Positions 48,488 to 61,140 of a stretch of DNA of 64,000 bases are shown piece by piece. The stretch is from Mortierella sp. BCC40632 (lineage: Eukaryota > Mortierellomycota > Mortierellomycetes > Mortierellales > Mortierellaceae). A program made the position numbers and the translations under genes. The stretch covers positions 637,001-701,000 of the forward strand of contig WAEK01000011.1 in assembly GCA_011634665.1 (NCBI GenBank), in the 5' to 3' direction. The notes below the pieces were generated by a model that saw only the letters and a program-made list of their open reading frames with translations, was not told where the DNA came from and did no database searches. Every line of letters starts with the position of its first letter. Position 1 is the first letter of the stretch.

Positions 48488-48735
48488 ACCAAAAAAAAGG
48501 AAAAGTGCCGAGGATCAAAAAAAAAGCAAACAAATGAAAAAAAAGAAAATAAAAAGAAAAAAAAAAAAAAAAAAAAAAAAAAGGTTTATTCTTTTCTCTC
48601 TCTCTCTCTCTCTCTCCTTTATTTTCTTTTTCCCTTTTTCTTATTATTATCATTCTTGCTTTCTTTCTACCCTCCCACCCCATGTACTCTACCTATCGCA
48701 TTTTTTTTTTCTTTCGCTTTCCAATCTCTTGTTTT

Positions 48736-48769
<34 letters not shown>

Positions 48770-48908
48770 CTTCTTTTTGAGCCAGTGTACTTTTCTCGCT
48801 CCCCCCCCCCCTATCTCCTTCCTCTCTCTCAATCGTCGCTTTTTTGCTTTCAGTTCTCTTTTTTTTTTTTCTGATTTACGGATCCTGTTTTTTTCTCTCA
48901 TCTTCTTT

Positions 48909-48941
<33 letters not shown>

Positions 48942-49248
48942 AGTGAAAAGGAGGAATGGTATCAAAAAGACTCGGAAGGATATTTTTTAAAAAAAAAAAG
49001 GAAGGATTCTGCTGAGACTCCCCTGCCCCCTTTTTGTCTGATTCAAAATCTCTTCTCCCCCACTCTCGAAAATCGACAAAAAACACTTTACTCTTCAAAT
49101 AGTAGTAATAAAAAAAAAAAAAAAAAAATATATGCTGCCATATTCGGTCCTTTTCTTTTCTTTTTTTTTTTTTTTTTTTTTTTTGTATAGATTTTTTATA
49201 AAATTTTATCTACTATACACTTCGGAATCTGTGTGGTCTGTCATCCCT
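48324..49248. repeat. homopolymer-dense convergent intergenic segment
   Basis: About 900 bases between converging genes, built largely of A-runs on the left (48384-48582, several of 20-30) and T-runs on the right (48741-48769, 48915-48941, 49160-49184), with a CT tract at 48596-48616. No gene. Homopolymer lengths are likely imprecise in any assembly. Confidence 0.8.
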
Positions 49249-52185
49249 TTAGGCTGCCATGTCTTGAATCGAAACTGTTGCCGTTGCGCGGAGGTAGAAG
49301 GGACCCTGTTGACGAATCATTTCCAATCGAGAGGCCTGATCAGCTGTCAAGACTTGAGTGCCTGTGGTTGACTTGACCTCTTGGAAGGTCTTGAGCATCG
49401 TCTCGATAATCTCGAACTTGGCCACCTACAACATAACAACAACAACAACAACAACAACAACGTCAATAATAAAAATAAAAATTGGTTGAATCGTTGAGTA
49501 TTTTTTCGCTCCAAGAATTGACGGCATTTCCCGCTGAAGGACTAGTTTCATCCGCCACTAGAACCATGCTGATTTACCTTTTCTGAATGTGAGTCTTCAG
49601 AATTCCGTTCTACCAAGAACATGATAACATCTCGTTCGACTCCCATTTTCTGTGTCAACAAAGATTATGTATGAGAGAGAGAGAGAGAAAGGAAGAGAAC
49701 GATGAGATTAGATGATTAATTTGACAATGGCTCTAGGATAATATTTCAAGGGAATTCAATCTCACATATCTGTGTGCGTTTGAATGAATGTTCTCCTTAC
49801 CTGGACACCAAACCCAAAGTGAACAAGAGACCGCATCACGGACAAGGCGGCCATAGCAAGCTCGGGTGTTCGTGACTTGGCAGACACAAGTAACCGTGCT
49901 GCAAATGGACTCTGGTTCGGCCCTTCGAGTTGTCTATAGAATCCTGCTACAATCTTTTCCGTCTCTGGAGATGGATCAGGACTAGGGAGGGGGAAGAAGA
50001 GGCAAGGGAGTAAACCAATGTTTAAGAAGAGCACAGCAAGTCGAGATATCGGCCAGTTCAAGGGAGCAAAGGAAAATAGAAACCAGCGCCAAGAAGAAGA
50101 GATTTCTGCCCTTCCTCCTCCCCCCCCCCACCACCACCCCTTTGTGTTGAGATTTTGCACCCTTACCTGCATGAAAAGATTTGTGCAAGAGAATGGAGCC
50201 AAGCGACCTTCAAGTCTCGAGTCAAGGATCCAAAGATATCTACAAACGCCTTGGCACACTGACTTTGTGTCAACCATTCGACGTTTTGAACATTTCCTCC
50301 GATTAGTCCAATAGCGGCCATTGCCTCTACCTATTTTTTTTTTAAAAAAAAAAAAAAAAAAAAAACAGGAATAATAGAACAGGGGTACGTTAGACGAATG
50401 CTGGGTTTGGACTAGGAAATAAAACAAACAAACAAACAAACAAACAAACAAAAAGACTTGCCTTCAACGAAGTCTCAGGCTCAAAGCTGTCATCTCCAAC
50501 CAAAAGTCGTTTGAGTTGATTCAAAATTTGATACTTCATATCCAACGTAACAAAGTCGACCTTGTCCGAAGCTCCAAGTTGACCATACAGTTTGACGATG
50601 GCGGTCACGCCCAGGCTATCCTGTTGTGCTTCGTCTTGAACCACATTGGCGATCTGAGCGAGGATCCCTGACGAATCAAGATACTCGCTTCCAGGAACTG
50701 TTGTACCGAACTATGTTTGGGAGGAAGAGGGGAAGAGGGAGGGGATGGGAGTGAGAGTGGGATTGTTTAGAAAAAAAGGATAAGATTCAAGTTCAAGCAT
50801 ATCAATCGGACAAAACCTCCTTCTCTCCCTCCTGCACAAGAGAATTCTTCCTACCTCGGCAAGGATCTCAATAATATTGAATCGTGTCAGAATATCGGTC
50901 GAGGCTAGTCCAGTCCGGAGAGGTTCCAACAATCCTGTACTATCAAGCGCCTGGGAAGTCTCTTGGGATTGAGAGGCGAGTCCGACAAGTGTCTCCAGCA
51001 TTCTCATTTGCACGATTGAGTTTCTGTAGTGTTGAGTATAATGAATGGAAAGCATTAGTATCTAGACTTCAAAAGGAGAGAGGGGAAAGAAACTCCTCTC
51101 TTTGTTGTTATTTCAAGCTCGTGTCTTGCCCTCTGATGATTTAAAAGTAAAGCTCTTTGGTACCTCGAGTTGACTAGAGTTTGGATAGAAGCAAACGACT
51201 CTTCATGACCGAGAACAGCGCGGAGATGATCCTCTCTTTTACAGATCTTTGGAAGAGGAATTGAAATAGATTAATACATGGGAGGGTTTAGTGTTATTTT
51301 CTTGAATCAACCTCGCTATTTCGATCTCTATTGAAAACGAAATACAAATGGTCCGTACTTTCCACAGAGTCTGTTTGGACCGTTCGGCAATAGAGATACT
51401 CTCTGAACTCATTCCTTGGACAGTTGCTTTTGAAGACCGGGGATGCTAGCTATTCGAGTCATTTTTTTTTTTTGGGGGAATGTGAATATCCTTCGCGATC
51501 AACTAGGGGCTTTTTTCCATTCTTTACCGGTGGCGGAGGAAATTGAAAACTCGACAAGGCCCACTTCATTCACAGTTTCAGTTTCCGTTTTTTTTACCAT
51601 TGAGTCAAAAACAATCGAATCCTCATCAGCCACCTTGTCCACCTGGGAGAGTCCTAGAGCATGGATCCGAGGAGAAAAGGATTCAAGGGCTTGCAAAAGA
51701 GTCGTGGACAAGAGTGGATCCTGGATCAGATTTGAAAAGGTCTGTCCTTGCAGAAGAGCTTCAATGACATTACAGGCTCTGTCCACAATAGAATCCATGT
51801 CCTCTCCCATGTCCTGTTGCAATAGTTGAAAAAAGTGAACCAAGGGTACGGTCTCCAAGATCCGTTGTGTAGCAAGGGCAGACTGGGGAGCTAATAGCGA
51901 TGCCGAGATGATACGAGTTGAAAAGAGACAGAGAAACAAGAGTCAGCTACTGAAGGGCCAATGTTGGTTGTTTGGTTTGCAGGGGGAAAAAAAATAGGAA
52001 CCACAGTGCTTTCTGGAGAGTCTAGTTCTCATTGTACCATGGAGAGCATTGTCGAGGACAAGGAGCGCATCGTCTATTGCGGAAGAGTCCTGCAGGGTGG
52101 TCAATGAGGCAAGTGTGCGCTCGAGAAGGGGAAGGGCGTTATTTCCTTGGTCAGCATTAGAGGCGGTACTCTCGAGGGATGGCAT
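49249..52185 (-). CDS. PSMD5/S5b-like 26S proteasome assembly chaperone
   Basis: About ten exons on the minus strand: 49249-49425, 49578-49649, 49801-49981, 50167-50330, 50462-50710, 50855-51023, 51164-51246, 51359-51445, 51504-51890 and 52038-52185, roughly 570 residues. PSMD5 (yeast Hsm3 role) is an ARM/HEAT-repeat chaperone that holds Rpt1-Rpt2-Rpn1 during base assembly. The protein is helical throughout; family-like segments are MRMLETLVGLASQS, DILTRFNIIEILAE, GSEYLDSSGILAQI, AIVKLYGQLG, EAMAAIGLIGG, AWLHSLAQIF and the C-terminal FEIIETMLKTFQE. One intron (after 50462) uses a GC donor. The small exon 51359-51445 does not fit: its best frame (KATVQGMSSESISIAERSKQ) needs one base fewer at an AAAA run to join the preceding exon. 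Either my junction is wrong or there is a one-base error or mutation. Homology is moderate. Confidence 0.75.
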
Positions 52186-52626
52186 CTTTTGTTCCTGCGA
52201 ATGATAACGTGTATGTAAATGTGTTGATGTAATGTGTTAAAAGGGTGAAGAGATGGAACGGTTGGGCGGAGCCTTTTTTTTTTTCTTTTTCTTGGTCAGA
52301 CACGACTTGCGTGGAGGTCGGGGACGCGCAACTCTTTATCGACAATCGTCCTGCCCGTCAAACGTTAAATTTACTCTTGAGCGGCTTATCCTCGAGCAAA
52401 AAGAAAAAAAAAAAAAAAAAAAAAAAAAGAGTTGATCTGTGAGGATCAACTGATTCATCCTTTGCTTCTCGGACATTCTTGAACAAAGAACTCGAGCACA
52501 CCCAAGGGACTCTTTTACCGGACTCTTCAGCAATCCACCAAAAAAGAGTCTTTTTTATTAGACAGTCGGGACTAGGACAAACAGGACACCGACACTCTTA
52601 ACTTGAGCCAGGAAAGGAAAGGGCAC
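52186..52626. promoter_or_regulatory. bidirectional promoter region, PSMD5-like / PUS3
   Basis: The 441 bases between two divergent start codons must carry both promoters. Visible content: an A/AAG run at 52398-52428 (immediately followed by GTTGATC and its near-inverted GGATCAAC), and T-rich stretches near 52275. No canonical TATA or CCAAT box is obvious. Confidence 0.5.
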
Positions 52627-54757
52627 ATGCTCCTCATTCTTTCCCGTCGACATCAACCTCTGACTGGTTTACTCTCCATCTCTCTCACCTCACGATCAAT
52701 TCCATCCGCCCTTGAAAACTCCTCAGCCAACAGTAGTACCGCCCGCTTCTGCACCTTTTTCTCCACCTCTTCCAGGACTTTGGCCAGTAAGTTTATTTTT
52801 TCCAAACGACCAAACCGACAGGGCTTCCGCGACAACACTCCATTCTTGCCTGGAGCAACGACCAACAATATCAAGGAGCTCGCCAAACAAGACTTCATGG
52901 GTGGATCAAATAAAGGCAAGGATGGCCTCACCAAGGCCGAGCGCGTCCTCCGAAGAGATGAGCTAGTGACCAACGAGGCTGCCGAAAGTAGCACCGACAA
53001 GTACTCGACTTGGTCTAGGGAAGCACTGTTGGCCCGGATTCGAGAGTTGGAGAGCGCTCATGGAAAACCTGAGGTCACAGGACCAGTTGCTGCTCAGGCA
53101 GTTGCTGCAGTCACTCCTGATATTCTCGCTTCTAAGGATCCATCTACAATCGTTTCTGATAAACATCAGGGAGGAGACTTGAATGCGGCGACCACCACTC
53201 CACAGGGCAACCAGAATGGTGCCGAAGATTCAGGCAAGAAACGTAAAAACAAGGACCGACGACCATTCGACTTTTCAAAATACGCCAAGCGTCATATTGC
53301 GCTTCGTATCGCCTATTTCGGCTGGCCCTACGGTGGATTTGCATCTCAAGGATTCAACGAAATCAAGACGGTCGAATCCGAAATCTTTAATGCATTGTTG
53401 GCTGGCCGACTCATTGATGATCCCCAGAATTGCGACTATTCAAGGTGTGGAAGGACAGACCGTGGTGTCAGTGGATTGGGCCAAGTGGTGGCCTTGACCG
53501 TCCGCTCTGCCCTCCCAAAGGACTCTCCTTTTGTGATCCAACCAAAGCCAGACGGAGCAGAGGAAGGATCACAAGAAGCTGAAAAGAACAACCAAGAGCA
53601 GGTAGTGGAGACAAAACAGGAGCAGGATATATACGATTCTGAGGAGAGCACCAAGGGCGAACTTGCGTACATCAATATTATCAATCGTCTCCTGCCTCCT
53701 GATATCCGGGTCCTCGCCTGGGCACCAGTACCAGAGGACTTTAATGCAAGATTCAACTGTGATTGGCGCGAATACAAATACTTTTTCCCTCGGGGTACGA
53801 TCGATATTGACAGGATGAGACTTGGAGCCCAAAAGTATCTAGGAGCGCACGACTTTCGTAACTTTTGCAAATATGACAACACCAAGGAGATTACCAACTA
53901 CGAGCGGACTGTGCTTGACATCCGGATTGATCCTGTCCCTGGACACGAGTTCCCAGAACACTCTGGCCGCCAGTTTTATGAGTTGACTCTCAGAGGAACG
54001 GCTTTTCTTTGGCACCAGGTCCGATGCATGATGTCGGTGTTGTTTACGATTGGACATGGATTGGAAGAACCCGAGGTCATTGACGCGCTCATGGATGTTG
54101 AGCAATGCCCAGCCAAACCCACCTACGACATGGCCTCGGATTTGCCTCTAGTCCTTTACAATTGTCATTTCGAAAAGGTGAAATGGCTTTATCAGACGGA
54201 TGTGAGTGTGAACTCTCAGAATGATATTACACCTATCCGACTCTATCGTGCCATGGAGGATGCTTGGTCGTGTCATATGATCAAGTCTTTGATGTATTCG
54301 AGACTTATTAGTCAGATGGACCAAGCAACGCTGGTGAATATCAACAAGGCAGGAGAAAGGGTGCTACTGGGAGAGTATGCGGAACAAACTTCACATAAAG
54401 AGAGTAGCATCTCACTTGGAGCCGATCTTCGGATGTTTATGGGCAAGGGCTATAATAAGGTGAGGAAACAAGTCCGACTCTGAGCAAGCTAACGACCAAT
54501 TTTTTTGGAGAGACAGTCTATTTCTAACATGAATGGATAATATGCCCCCCATTTTTTTTTTCTTTCTTTCTTTTTTTATTTGTGCATAGCTCATGGGTCG
54601 CCAGAAGTGTTTGTCAATTGCCGAGAAATCCAAGAGGCAACAGGAAAAGAAGCGCCAGAAACAAATATTGCTGGACTCGGGAGCCAACAGTAGTGCAGAG
54701 AATACGGATATGGATTTGCAACAATCTACAGACAAACAGGCAGATGCCACAGCATAA
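52627..54757 (+). CDS. tRNA pseudouridine synthase, Pus3/Deg1 family
   Basis: Two exons, join(52627..54459, 54590..54757), about 666 residues. Pus3/Deg1 converts U38/U39 of tRNA anticodon stems to pseudouridine in cytoplasm, nucleus and mitochondria. TruA-fold motifs: RIAYFGWPYGGFASQGFN, catalytic-Asp motif SRCGRTDRGVSGLGQ, NRLLPPDIRVLAW, EYKYFFPRG, GAHDFRNFCKYD, and FLWHQVRCMMSVLF; NFCKYD and the PLVLYNCHFEKVKW tail favour Pus3 over Pus1. The N-terminal ~70 residues are Arg/Ser-rich and may be a mitochondrial presequence. An acidic/Gln-rich insertion (about residues 305-345) interrupts the domain. The second exon adds GRQKCLSIAEKSKR and a Lys/Gln-rich tail as in other Pus3 proteins. The ATG at 52627 is the first in frame. 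Confidence 0.93.
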
Positions 54758-55142
54758 GACGATTAGATACCGACACTTGACAGCAGCATTTTTTTAGAAA
54801 AAAAAAAAAAAATGGCATTACACCAATAGATAATCCAGTATGATTTTTTTCCAACCTTGCGAGCGTGTGTGTATGAGAGAGAGGGCAATAGTCTGTATTA
54901 CATTCGAATGCCTGGCCTTTCATTCCACAGTTTGAGCCAATATTTTGCTATCTTCCTGGCCTGTTGGGAATCCTGTAGGGAATCCAGCAACAAAAGGACG
55001 TGTGGATGATTCAGAGTAAAGAAAAAGGATAGGGGAAGCATTCGTAGTGTGCATGGTCACTTTTTTGTCCAGGAGACAAAAGGCGTCTGGGTCCTCTCTC
55101 CAATGGCTTGCAAGGGGCTGTCCGCGATAGATACGGTCCTGG

Positions 55143-55192
<50 letters not shown>

Positions 55193-55523
55193 GACTTTTT
55201 TTCTTCCAATGGCGAACCGGAGAGCCAGAGAGGCTTCCCTCGCTCTCTCAATTATTCGGGCGAGACACGAATAACCCAGACTTTGTCTGCTCTTTCGCTC
55301 TTCTCCCTTCTGTCAGACTTGTACAACCGCTCTGGGGTTTGCTTGACTCTCACTTTAAGAAGCCCTTCTCCCCACTCAACCCCAACTCTCTTACTCCAAC
55401 GCACAAGAAAGAAGCCAAGCCAAGACTCAGTCAGAGGAACAAAGGAAGCCAAGGAATACACCACAAGACCTTTTTCATCTTTCTCATTCTTTTCAACACA
55501 TCACGGACCGACCCCAGCCCATC
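54758..55523. other. intergenic, PUS3 to SRA1-domain gene
   Basis: Contains the PUS3 3' flank, an A-run near 54799 and a GA repeat at 55144-55189. From 55270 onward it is pyrimidine-rich, likely promoter and leader of the next gene. No gene recognised. Confidence 0.5.
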
Positions 55524-56097
55524 ATGAACAGCAACAACAGCGTGGAAAACCGCGATCAAGTCCCGGATAATGTCCCCGCCTCAAGCTCCAACCCATCATC
55601 CCCGCCATCCAACCCATCGCAGGAACCGTCTCCACCGCCTACATATGACCCCTCGGCATTCTCGGCGCCTCTGAATGCATTGCCCACATTTAAACCTCGC
55701 AAAACCAACCGCATCTCTGTCTTGGCATACCCAACAGCATCAACATCTCCAACCACGGATGGTGGATCGTCCTCGACCTTGCCTACTCTTGCACCAGGAA
55801 GAAATGGAAATGGTGCATCTCTTCCAGCTCCATTGGCCTCCAGTGGTCCACCCAGTCTCATGGGTTCTTCTGTGCCTGGAGCTTCGATGACGCCTCCTCC
55901 TCCTCCATCGGCAGCGGGTGCCAAGAATTTGCCTCCGCCACCGATGCGGCCCAGTGGAGGAGCGAATGCGGCTCCACAACCGTACACAAGAGGAGACTTT
56001 AGAACGGCCGAGATTGTTAATCACTGGAATGATCCGCCTACCAAGGTAGGAAGAGATAACGGTTTCTCAATGGTTCCCAAGAAGTAGTTTCAGGAGT

Positions 56098-56140
<43 letters not shown>

Positions 56141-56964
56141 TTCTAATGGTAGTCCAAGGATTATTCAAATCGGGATATGCTGGATGCTTATAGAAGGATA
56201 TCTTTTTTTTTTTTTTTTTTCTGTATTGTTGGTATTGTATAGATCTTTGAGAAAAAGGCCCAGAGCGACGCATTGGATACTCAGGACTTTGCTCAGATGA
56301 AGGAGACACTGACCAAGATCATTCAAGAATGCTCCGTCAATGTCCAGGTACTTGTCGGGTGGTCGGGTGGTTGGGAGGGGGAGGAGTTTTTCTTTCTGGC
56401 GGTAGTGTCTTTGTTAGAGACTTTCAAGTCAACGCACAAAGGAATGAAGTTCTTCCCCTGGACCAGGATCGTATTTTTCTTTATTATTTTCTTTTTCCTA
56501 ATCGATCGAGAATCTTTACTTGTTGGGCCTCGTCTTGAATTTTTTTTCCCCTCACTTTCTCGATAGGCGGCACAAAAGCGAATGTTTGAGGATACACAAA
56601 AGAGACTCCAGGTACTCTTGGACCAGATGGACCAGGGATCTATCAAGGATCGACTTGCAGGGCCCCTCGGAGAAATGATCGAAGGTAAGTATTCGAATTG
56701 ACTCTGGATACTCATGACAAAAAAATGCTGAAGGATACACGAACGCTCAAAAGTACATGTAACGGACTCTTGACCTTTTTTTTTTTTTACCACTCCCCAA
56801 TCAAAGCTCTTTCGTCAAGGTCATTTACTCAATGCAACGCTATCCACGCTCGGTTAATGCAAACGGAATTTGAGAGCGAAGGAAGGTGGCTCCTCGGCTT
56901 TAAACGTCTTATCGACATGTACTCTTCCTCGCCTGCCCCAGTGGGGTCCACTCCGGCCAGTTAA
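55524..56964 (+). CDS. SRA1-domain protein (Sec31 C-terminal/SRA1-like)
   Basis: Four exons, join(55524..56045, 56243..56347, 56567..56684, 56807..56964), about 300 residues. The first ~165 residues are Pro/Ser-rich and disordered (SPPPTYDPSAF, then a PPPPP stretch and LPPPPMRP). The motif VNHWNDPPTK follows, matching the WNDPP element of SRA1 proteins. The C-terminal ~125 residues form the SRA1/Sec31 helical bundle: MKETLTKIIQEC, KRMFEDTQKRLQVLLDQM, ALSSRSFTQCNAIHARLM and WLLGFKRLIDMY. In animals SRA1 protein is a nuclear coregulator; in Sec31 the same fold closes the COPII cage protein. Here it stands alone without WD40 repeats, so it is SRA1-like rather than a Sec31. All introns are GT-AG in phase. 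The cellular role in fungi is not established to my knowledge. Confidence 0.85.
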
Positions 56965-57770
56965 GCAAAAACAAAGCAAAGCAAAAATCAAAAAATCAAA
57001 AAGCAAAAATCAGAAAACAGAAAAAAAAAAAAGACTCCGAATTGACTTTGTAATTCTAAATAGAGAATAGTCAGGAAAGGAATAGGAGTAACCAGAGAAA
57101 GAAGTAGTAGAAGAGAGGAGAAAAGGGTCAATGTTTGTAAAACAGGCCCTGTATTTTTTTTTTTCCTGTACGTATCCGAGTGTGTGAATGTGAATGTGAA
57201 TACACAGCCTCATGGACCCCGACTTGTCTGTATGTGTGTGTGCGTGTGTGTGTGTGTGTTGGATGTTGTGTGTGTGCCAATAAAAGCAAGGCTGGCGGGA
57301 TTGAAGATATCGCCTCTGCAGGAAGCTTCTCTGTCATCCCTATCTTGTCTGTGGACTCGCGAAGGGTGCGTGTGAGTGAGTGATATGATCTGGACTTGCG
57401 TCCGCGTGTTCTCGAACAAACTTGTCTGGGAAAGAAAGAAAGAGATCCCAGTCAGGGCTGCACGGCGTGTGGGCCGTGTGTGGCTCCTTCTCTCTCGCAC
57501 CAGTCGAGCAACACAAAATCAGAGCGCCACTGCCACAGACGATATTTTTATATGCATGCTAGTGCAGAAGTGGGACAGAACATATGTGCCACCATGTCCA
57601 GATCGTTCAGTCCGTCCTCGGCCAGTGCTGCATACAGGGGCCGAAGACAGACCGACAGTGAGTCTCGATAGCAAGGCCCGACCGGGACGCGGGACGATGG
57701 TGGATATAGAACTGGATAAGAGGGGGAAGAAGAGAAGGGGGTATAGTGCAGAGTCTGGATGGGTTAAAAG

Positions 57771-57810
<40 letters not shown>

Positions 57811-58351
57811 AAGAGAGACAAGAGAAGAGAGAAGAGTGAGCCAGAGCCAAAGGACAGATAGACGGACGGAAGAAAAAAGGAAAAAAAAAAAATGAGAGAG
57901 AGAGAGAGCGAGTGATTGTGCGCAAGTGACATGGTCAGTCAGACAGGGGCACATCTTCGTCCCTGACAATGCGAGTCCAGTTGCCCACTATTTTTCTTTT
58001 AGCAATCCCATTTCTCTCTTTCCCTTTCTCTCTCTTTCTCTCTTTCTCTCTCGCTCTCCTACTCTCTCACTCTCCCACTCTCCCACTCTCCCACTCTCCC
58101 ACTCTCTCACTCTCTCCTCTCACTCTCTCTCGCTCTCTCTCTTTCACACGCACACGCATACTCTCTCTCTCTTCGCCCACCCATTCGCTCACTTCGCCCT
58201 GCGAGATCTCCCATCGTCTGTCCCTGTGGCCCCAGCCGACTGACCAACCCCATCCACCCTCCTCCTCTCCCTCTCTCCCCCCCCCCTTTCCTTGTCCTGT
58301 CCCCCCCATCGGCTCTGTTGTTGTCCCACCCCCCCTTTGGCCCATCCGCCC
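56965..58351. other. spacer upstream of the Gln-rich kinase
   Basis: Holds a TG repeat (57235-57275), GA repeats (57773-57812, 57894-57910), then a long CT/CCCACT tract (58015-58170) running into the kinase leader. A short array of CCCACTCT units lies at 58073-58110. No gene recognised; long frames here are repeat translations. Confidence 0.6.
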
Positions 58352-60435
58352 ATGGATTCGTACACTACATCTTATGATTCCTCCCCTGGTCTCACCCGCT
58401 CGGGCGATTCACTCGGGAGCGACATCATGGACCTCGACAGTCGGCCACTCGAAGATCATCAGATTCGAGTCCAAGCCTATGGTATCCAACTACAAGCTGA
58501 TCAGGTCGAACGTGAGCGTCAACGTCAACAGCGTGAACTCCAACAACAAGAACGTCTCTACCAACATCAGCAACAGCAGCAACAACAACAGCAACAGCAA
58601 CAACAACAACAACAACAGTTCCAGTTCCAACAGCATCAACAGTTCCAGCAACATCCTTATCAGCAATTTCAGCCATACCAGCAGCCTGCCTATGGCCAAT
58701 CGTTACAACAACCCTACTCGCTCTATTCGCTCCAGTCCGAAAAGATGATGTATCCTCAACAGCAGCAGACGAATCAGCCCCAGGACGGAGCCAACGAAGG
58801 CGAAACAGAGATGCCCAGTCTCTCGTATTCGAATGAAGACCATTCATCCACAGCGGGCTCGACATTCATGGGCACGTCGAGCCCACGTGTGGACAATGCG
58901 TTGGGAGTACTAGGGTTCCGAGGCGAGGTGAATTTAAATGCGAATGTGAATGCAAATGGGATGGAGGAGGATGGTGATCAGGATTTTTTCTTGACCTCGG
59001 TCTTGAATATGGTTCATCAGTCCGGCGTCCTGAACAACAATGGAGCACCTCCGTTGAACCATTTCGACTATGACACTGAGTTTAGTCAAAGGGTGCGACT
59101 AGGCAAAGGAGGCAACGGTGAGATTAAGCGCGCGTTCTGGACGACGAAGCAATGTTTTGTGATCCTCAAGAACCTGTTAGAAACAAAGAATACGGCGACC
59201 AAAAATGCCATTCTGTTTGACAAGGAGGTACAGTCTTTTGTTTTATTATTTGATTATTTTTCTTGTTCATCTTCTTCTAGTTGTATCTGCTCTCTTTCTT
59301 TTTATCTTCTTTTTTTTTTTTTTTTTTTCACTAGCTCCCTTTCTATGTTTGTTTTTTTTTTTCTTCTGTATTGTTTTCCAACAATCAAAACGTGAAAGAA
59401 AGAGAAAGCGAGAGAGAGTGAGAGTGAGAGATTGAGAGAGGTAGACAGAGATTGAAAGAAAGAGGGAGAGGGAGAAAAAAAAAAAAAAATACTGGCGGTA
59501 CCCTGGAGTGGAACTGAGAGGAGGGCTCTGCTCTATGCTTGACGCGGATATCCTGCCCCTGTGTCTACAATCCCTTCTTTGTATTTGCCCAACTTTTTTT
59601 GTGTTCCTGAAAATTAACCGAATTTTAAAAAAAAAAATCTCTATTGCTCTCCCCTTCTGCTCTGAAAACGCCTTTCTCTCTTCAACCTCTCCCATCCATC
59701 TCAAACTCAAAGGTCGAGGTGATGCGCCTCTGCGGGACCCACGACAATCTCGTCCAGTTCTATGGCGTAGCAAACTCCAAGAAGCCCGACTACCCTGAAC
59801 GCTCCATGGTTATGCACTACTATCCTCAGGGTGACTTGGTCAAGCTACTCGAAAAGCCGAGTCGTCCATTGGATTTGCCCAGTCTGGAAGAACGTCTACT
59901 CCTCGCCATGGATATTGTTCTTGGTTTGGACCATCTCTTCCGTTGCGGTTTCCACCATGGTGACTTGCATCCGAAAAATATTCTTATCGACACACGCCAG
60001 TCTGGCTCTCCCATGCACCGATATCAGGCCCGATTGACTGACTTTGGTCTGCGACGTATCCGTGACAATCCGAACGCAGTTTCGAGTCAGCAACTTGGAG
60101 GCGTCTTTCAGTTTATGGCTCCCGAGCGCTTGTATAAGAAACCTCGGCCAAGGTACAATCTGCAGTGCGACATTTTTGCTCTGGGTGTCCTTTACTGGTA
60201 TGTCCTGGCAGGGCGATACCCAACCAAGGATCTCACAACGCCTGGCTCAGGCAATCGAGAGGGTAGGATAGAGGGCACGCCCGATTGGTACTTTGCCATC
60301 TATACGCAAGCATGGAATGAGGACCCCAAGAACCGACAAAAGAGCCTCGATGAAATTATAGAAGTCTTTTATCAACAGCTCAGAATCCCTACGCCCACGA
60401 CACTTCCCACGCAGCCCATCGCCACCAATCCTCTT

Positions 60436-60470
<35 letters not shown>

Positions 60471-61140
60471 ACAACAACAGCAGCAACTTCAGCAGCAACT
60501 TCAGCAGCAGTACCAGCAACAGCTTCAACAACAACCTCATCAACATCAACACCAACTGCCACACCAACACCAACCTCACCAACCATTCGACCAGTCCTAT
60601 GATCCCTCTTATGCACGCACAGGTATCCCAATCTCCGCAGGGGCTGGGGGTGTAGTAATAGCGACACCACACGGAAGTTCGACCATGCTGCCAGGATTAT
60701 CATACGATGGGTTTTATGGGAACCCAATCCATGCGCAGCAGCCTACCGGAACGAGTTCCTTTGCACGCGGAGGGTCATCAGTCCAAGGGCCAACGATGGT
60801 TGCGCCCACGTCCCAGAGCGGGGCTGAAGCGACACATTTGCAGGGAACAACAAATACACAAACAGCAAACATGGTTAGTCGATCCAATAATCCGAACCAC
60901 CCGCGCAACAAAAAAGCTGTCATTCCAAATGGCATGCAAGGAAGACCGGGCTTCCGCTGGATAGATTATTACTTTTTTTTTTTTTTTTTTTTTTATAAAC
61001 ACACGCACATACATCCATTTTCATGTCTCTCGCTCTGTCTCTTTTATGCTTATTTGTTTGTGCAAAGAGCAAGCAATCTACAAAAGGGAAAAGGAAAAAT
61101 AAAAAAAAAGGAAAATGAAAAAAGAGAGGGTTATATTTAA
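58352..61140 (+). CDS. Gln-rich protein kinase with HGD catalytic loop
   Basis: Exons 58352-59227 and 59713 onward; the 3' end is uncertain. The N-terminal ~235 residues contain a poly-Gln tract (58569-58620). The kinase domain has Gly loop RLGKGGNGEIKRAF (~residue 251), the Lys of FVILKNL, HGDLHPKNILI (~374) with Gly where most kinases have Arg of HRD, LTDFGL (~401), FMAPERL (~428) and the F-lobe DIFALGVLYWYVLAGRYP. HGDLHxxNIL loops are typical of the expanded kinase families of Mucoromycota and Glomeromycotina. Asp and Lys are kept, so it is probably active. A second poly-Gln tract (60436-60530) and a Gln/Gly/Ser-rich tail follow. The frame then runs into T- and A-runs; the real stop, perhaps after an intron near 60872 (GTTAGT), could be earlier than 61140. 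No substrate can be inferred. Confidence 0.85.

Noticed and set aside
58425..58865. Val/Ala- and Leu-rich minus-strand frames
   Set aside because: Antisense of the CAA/CAG poly-Gln tract of the kinase gene.
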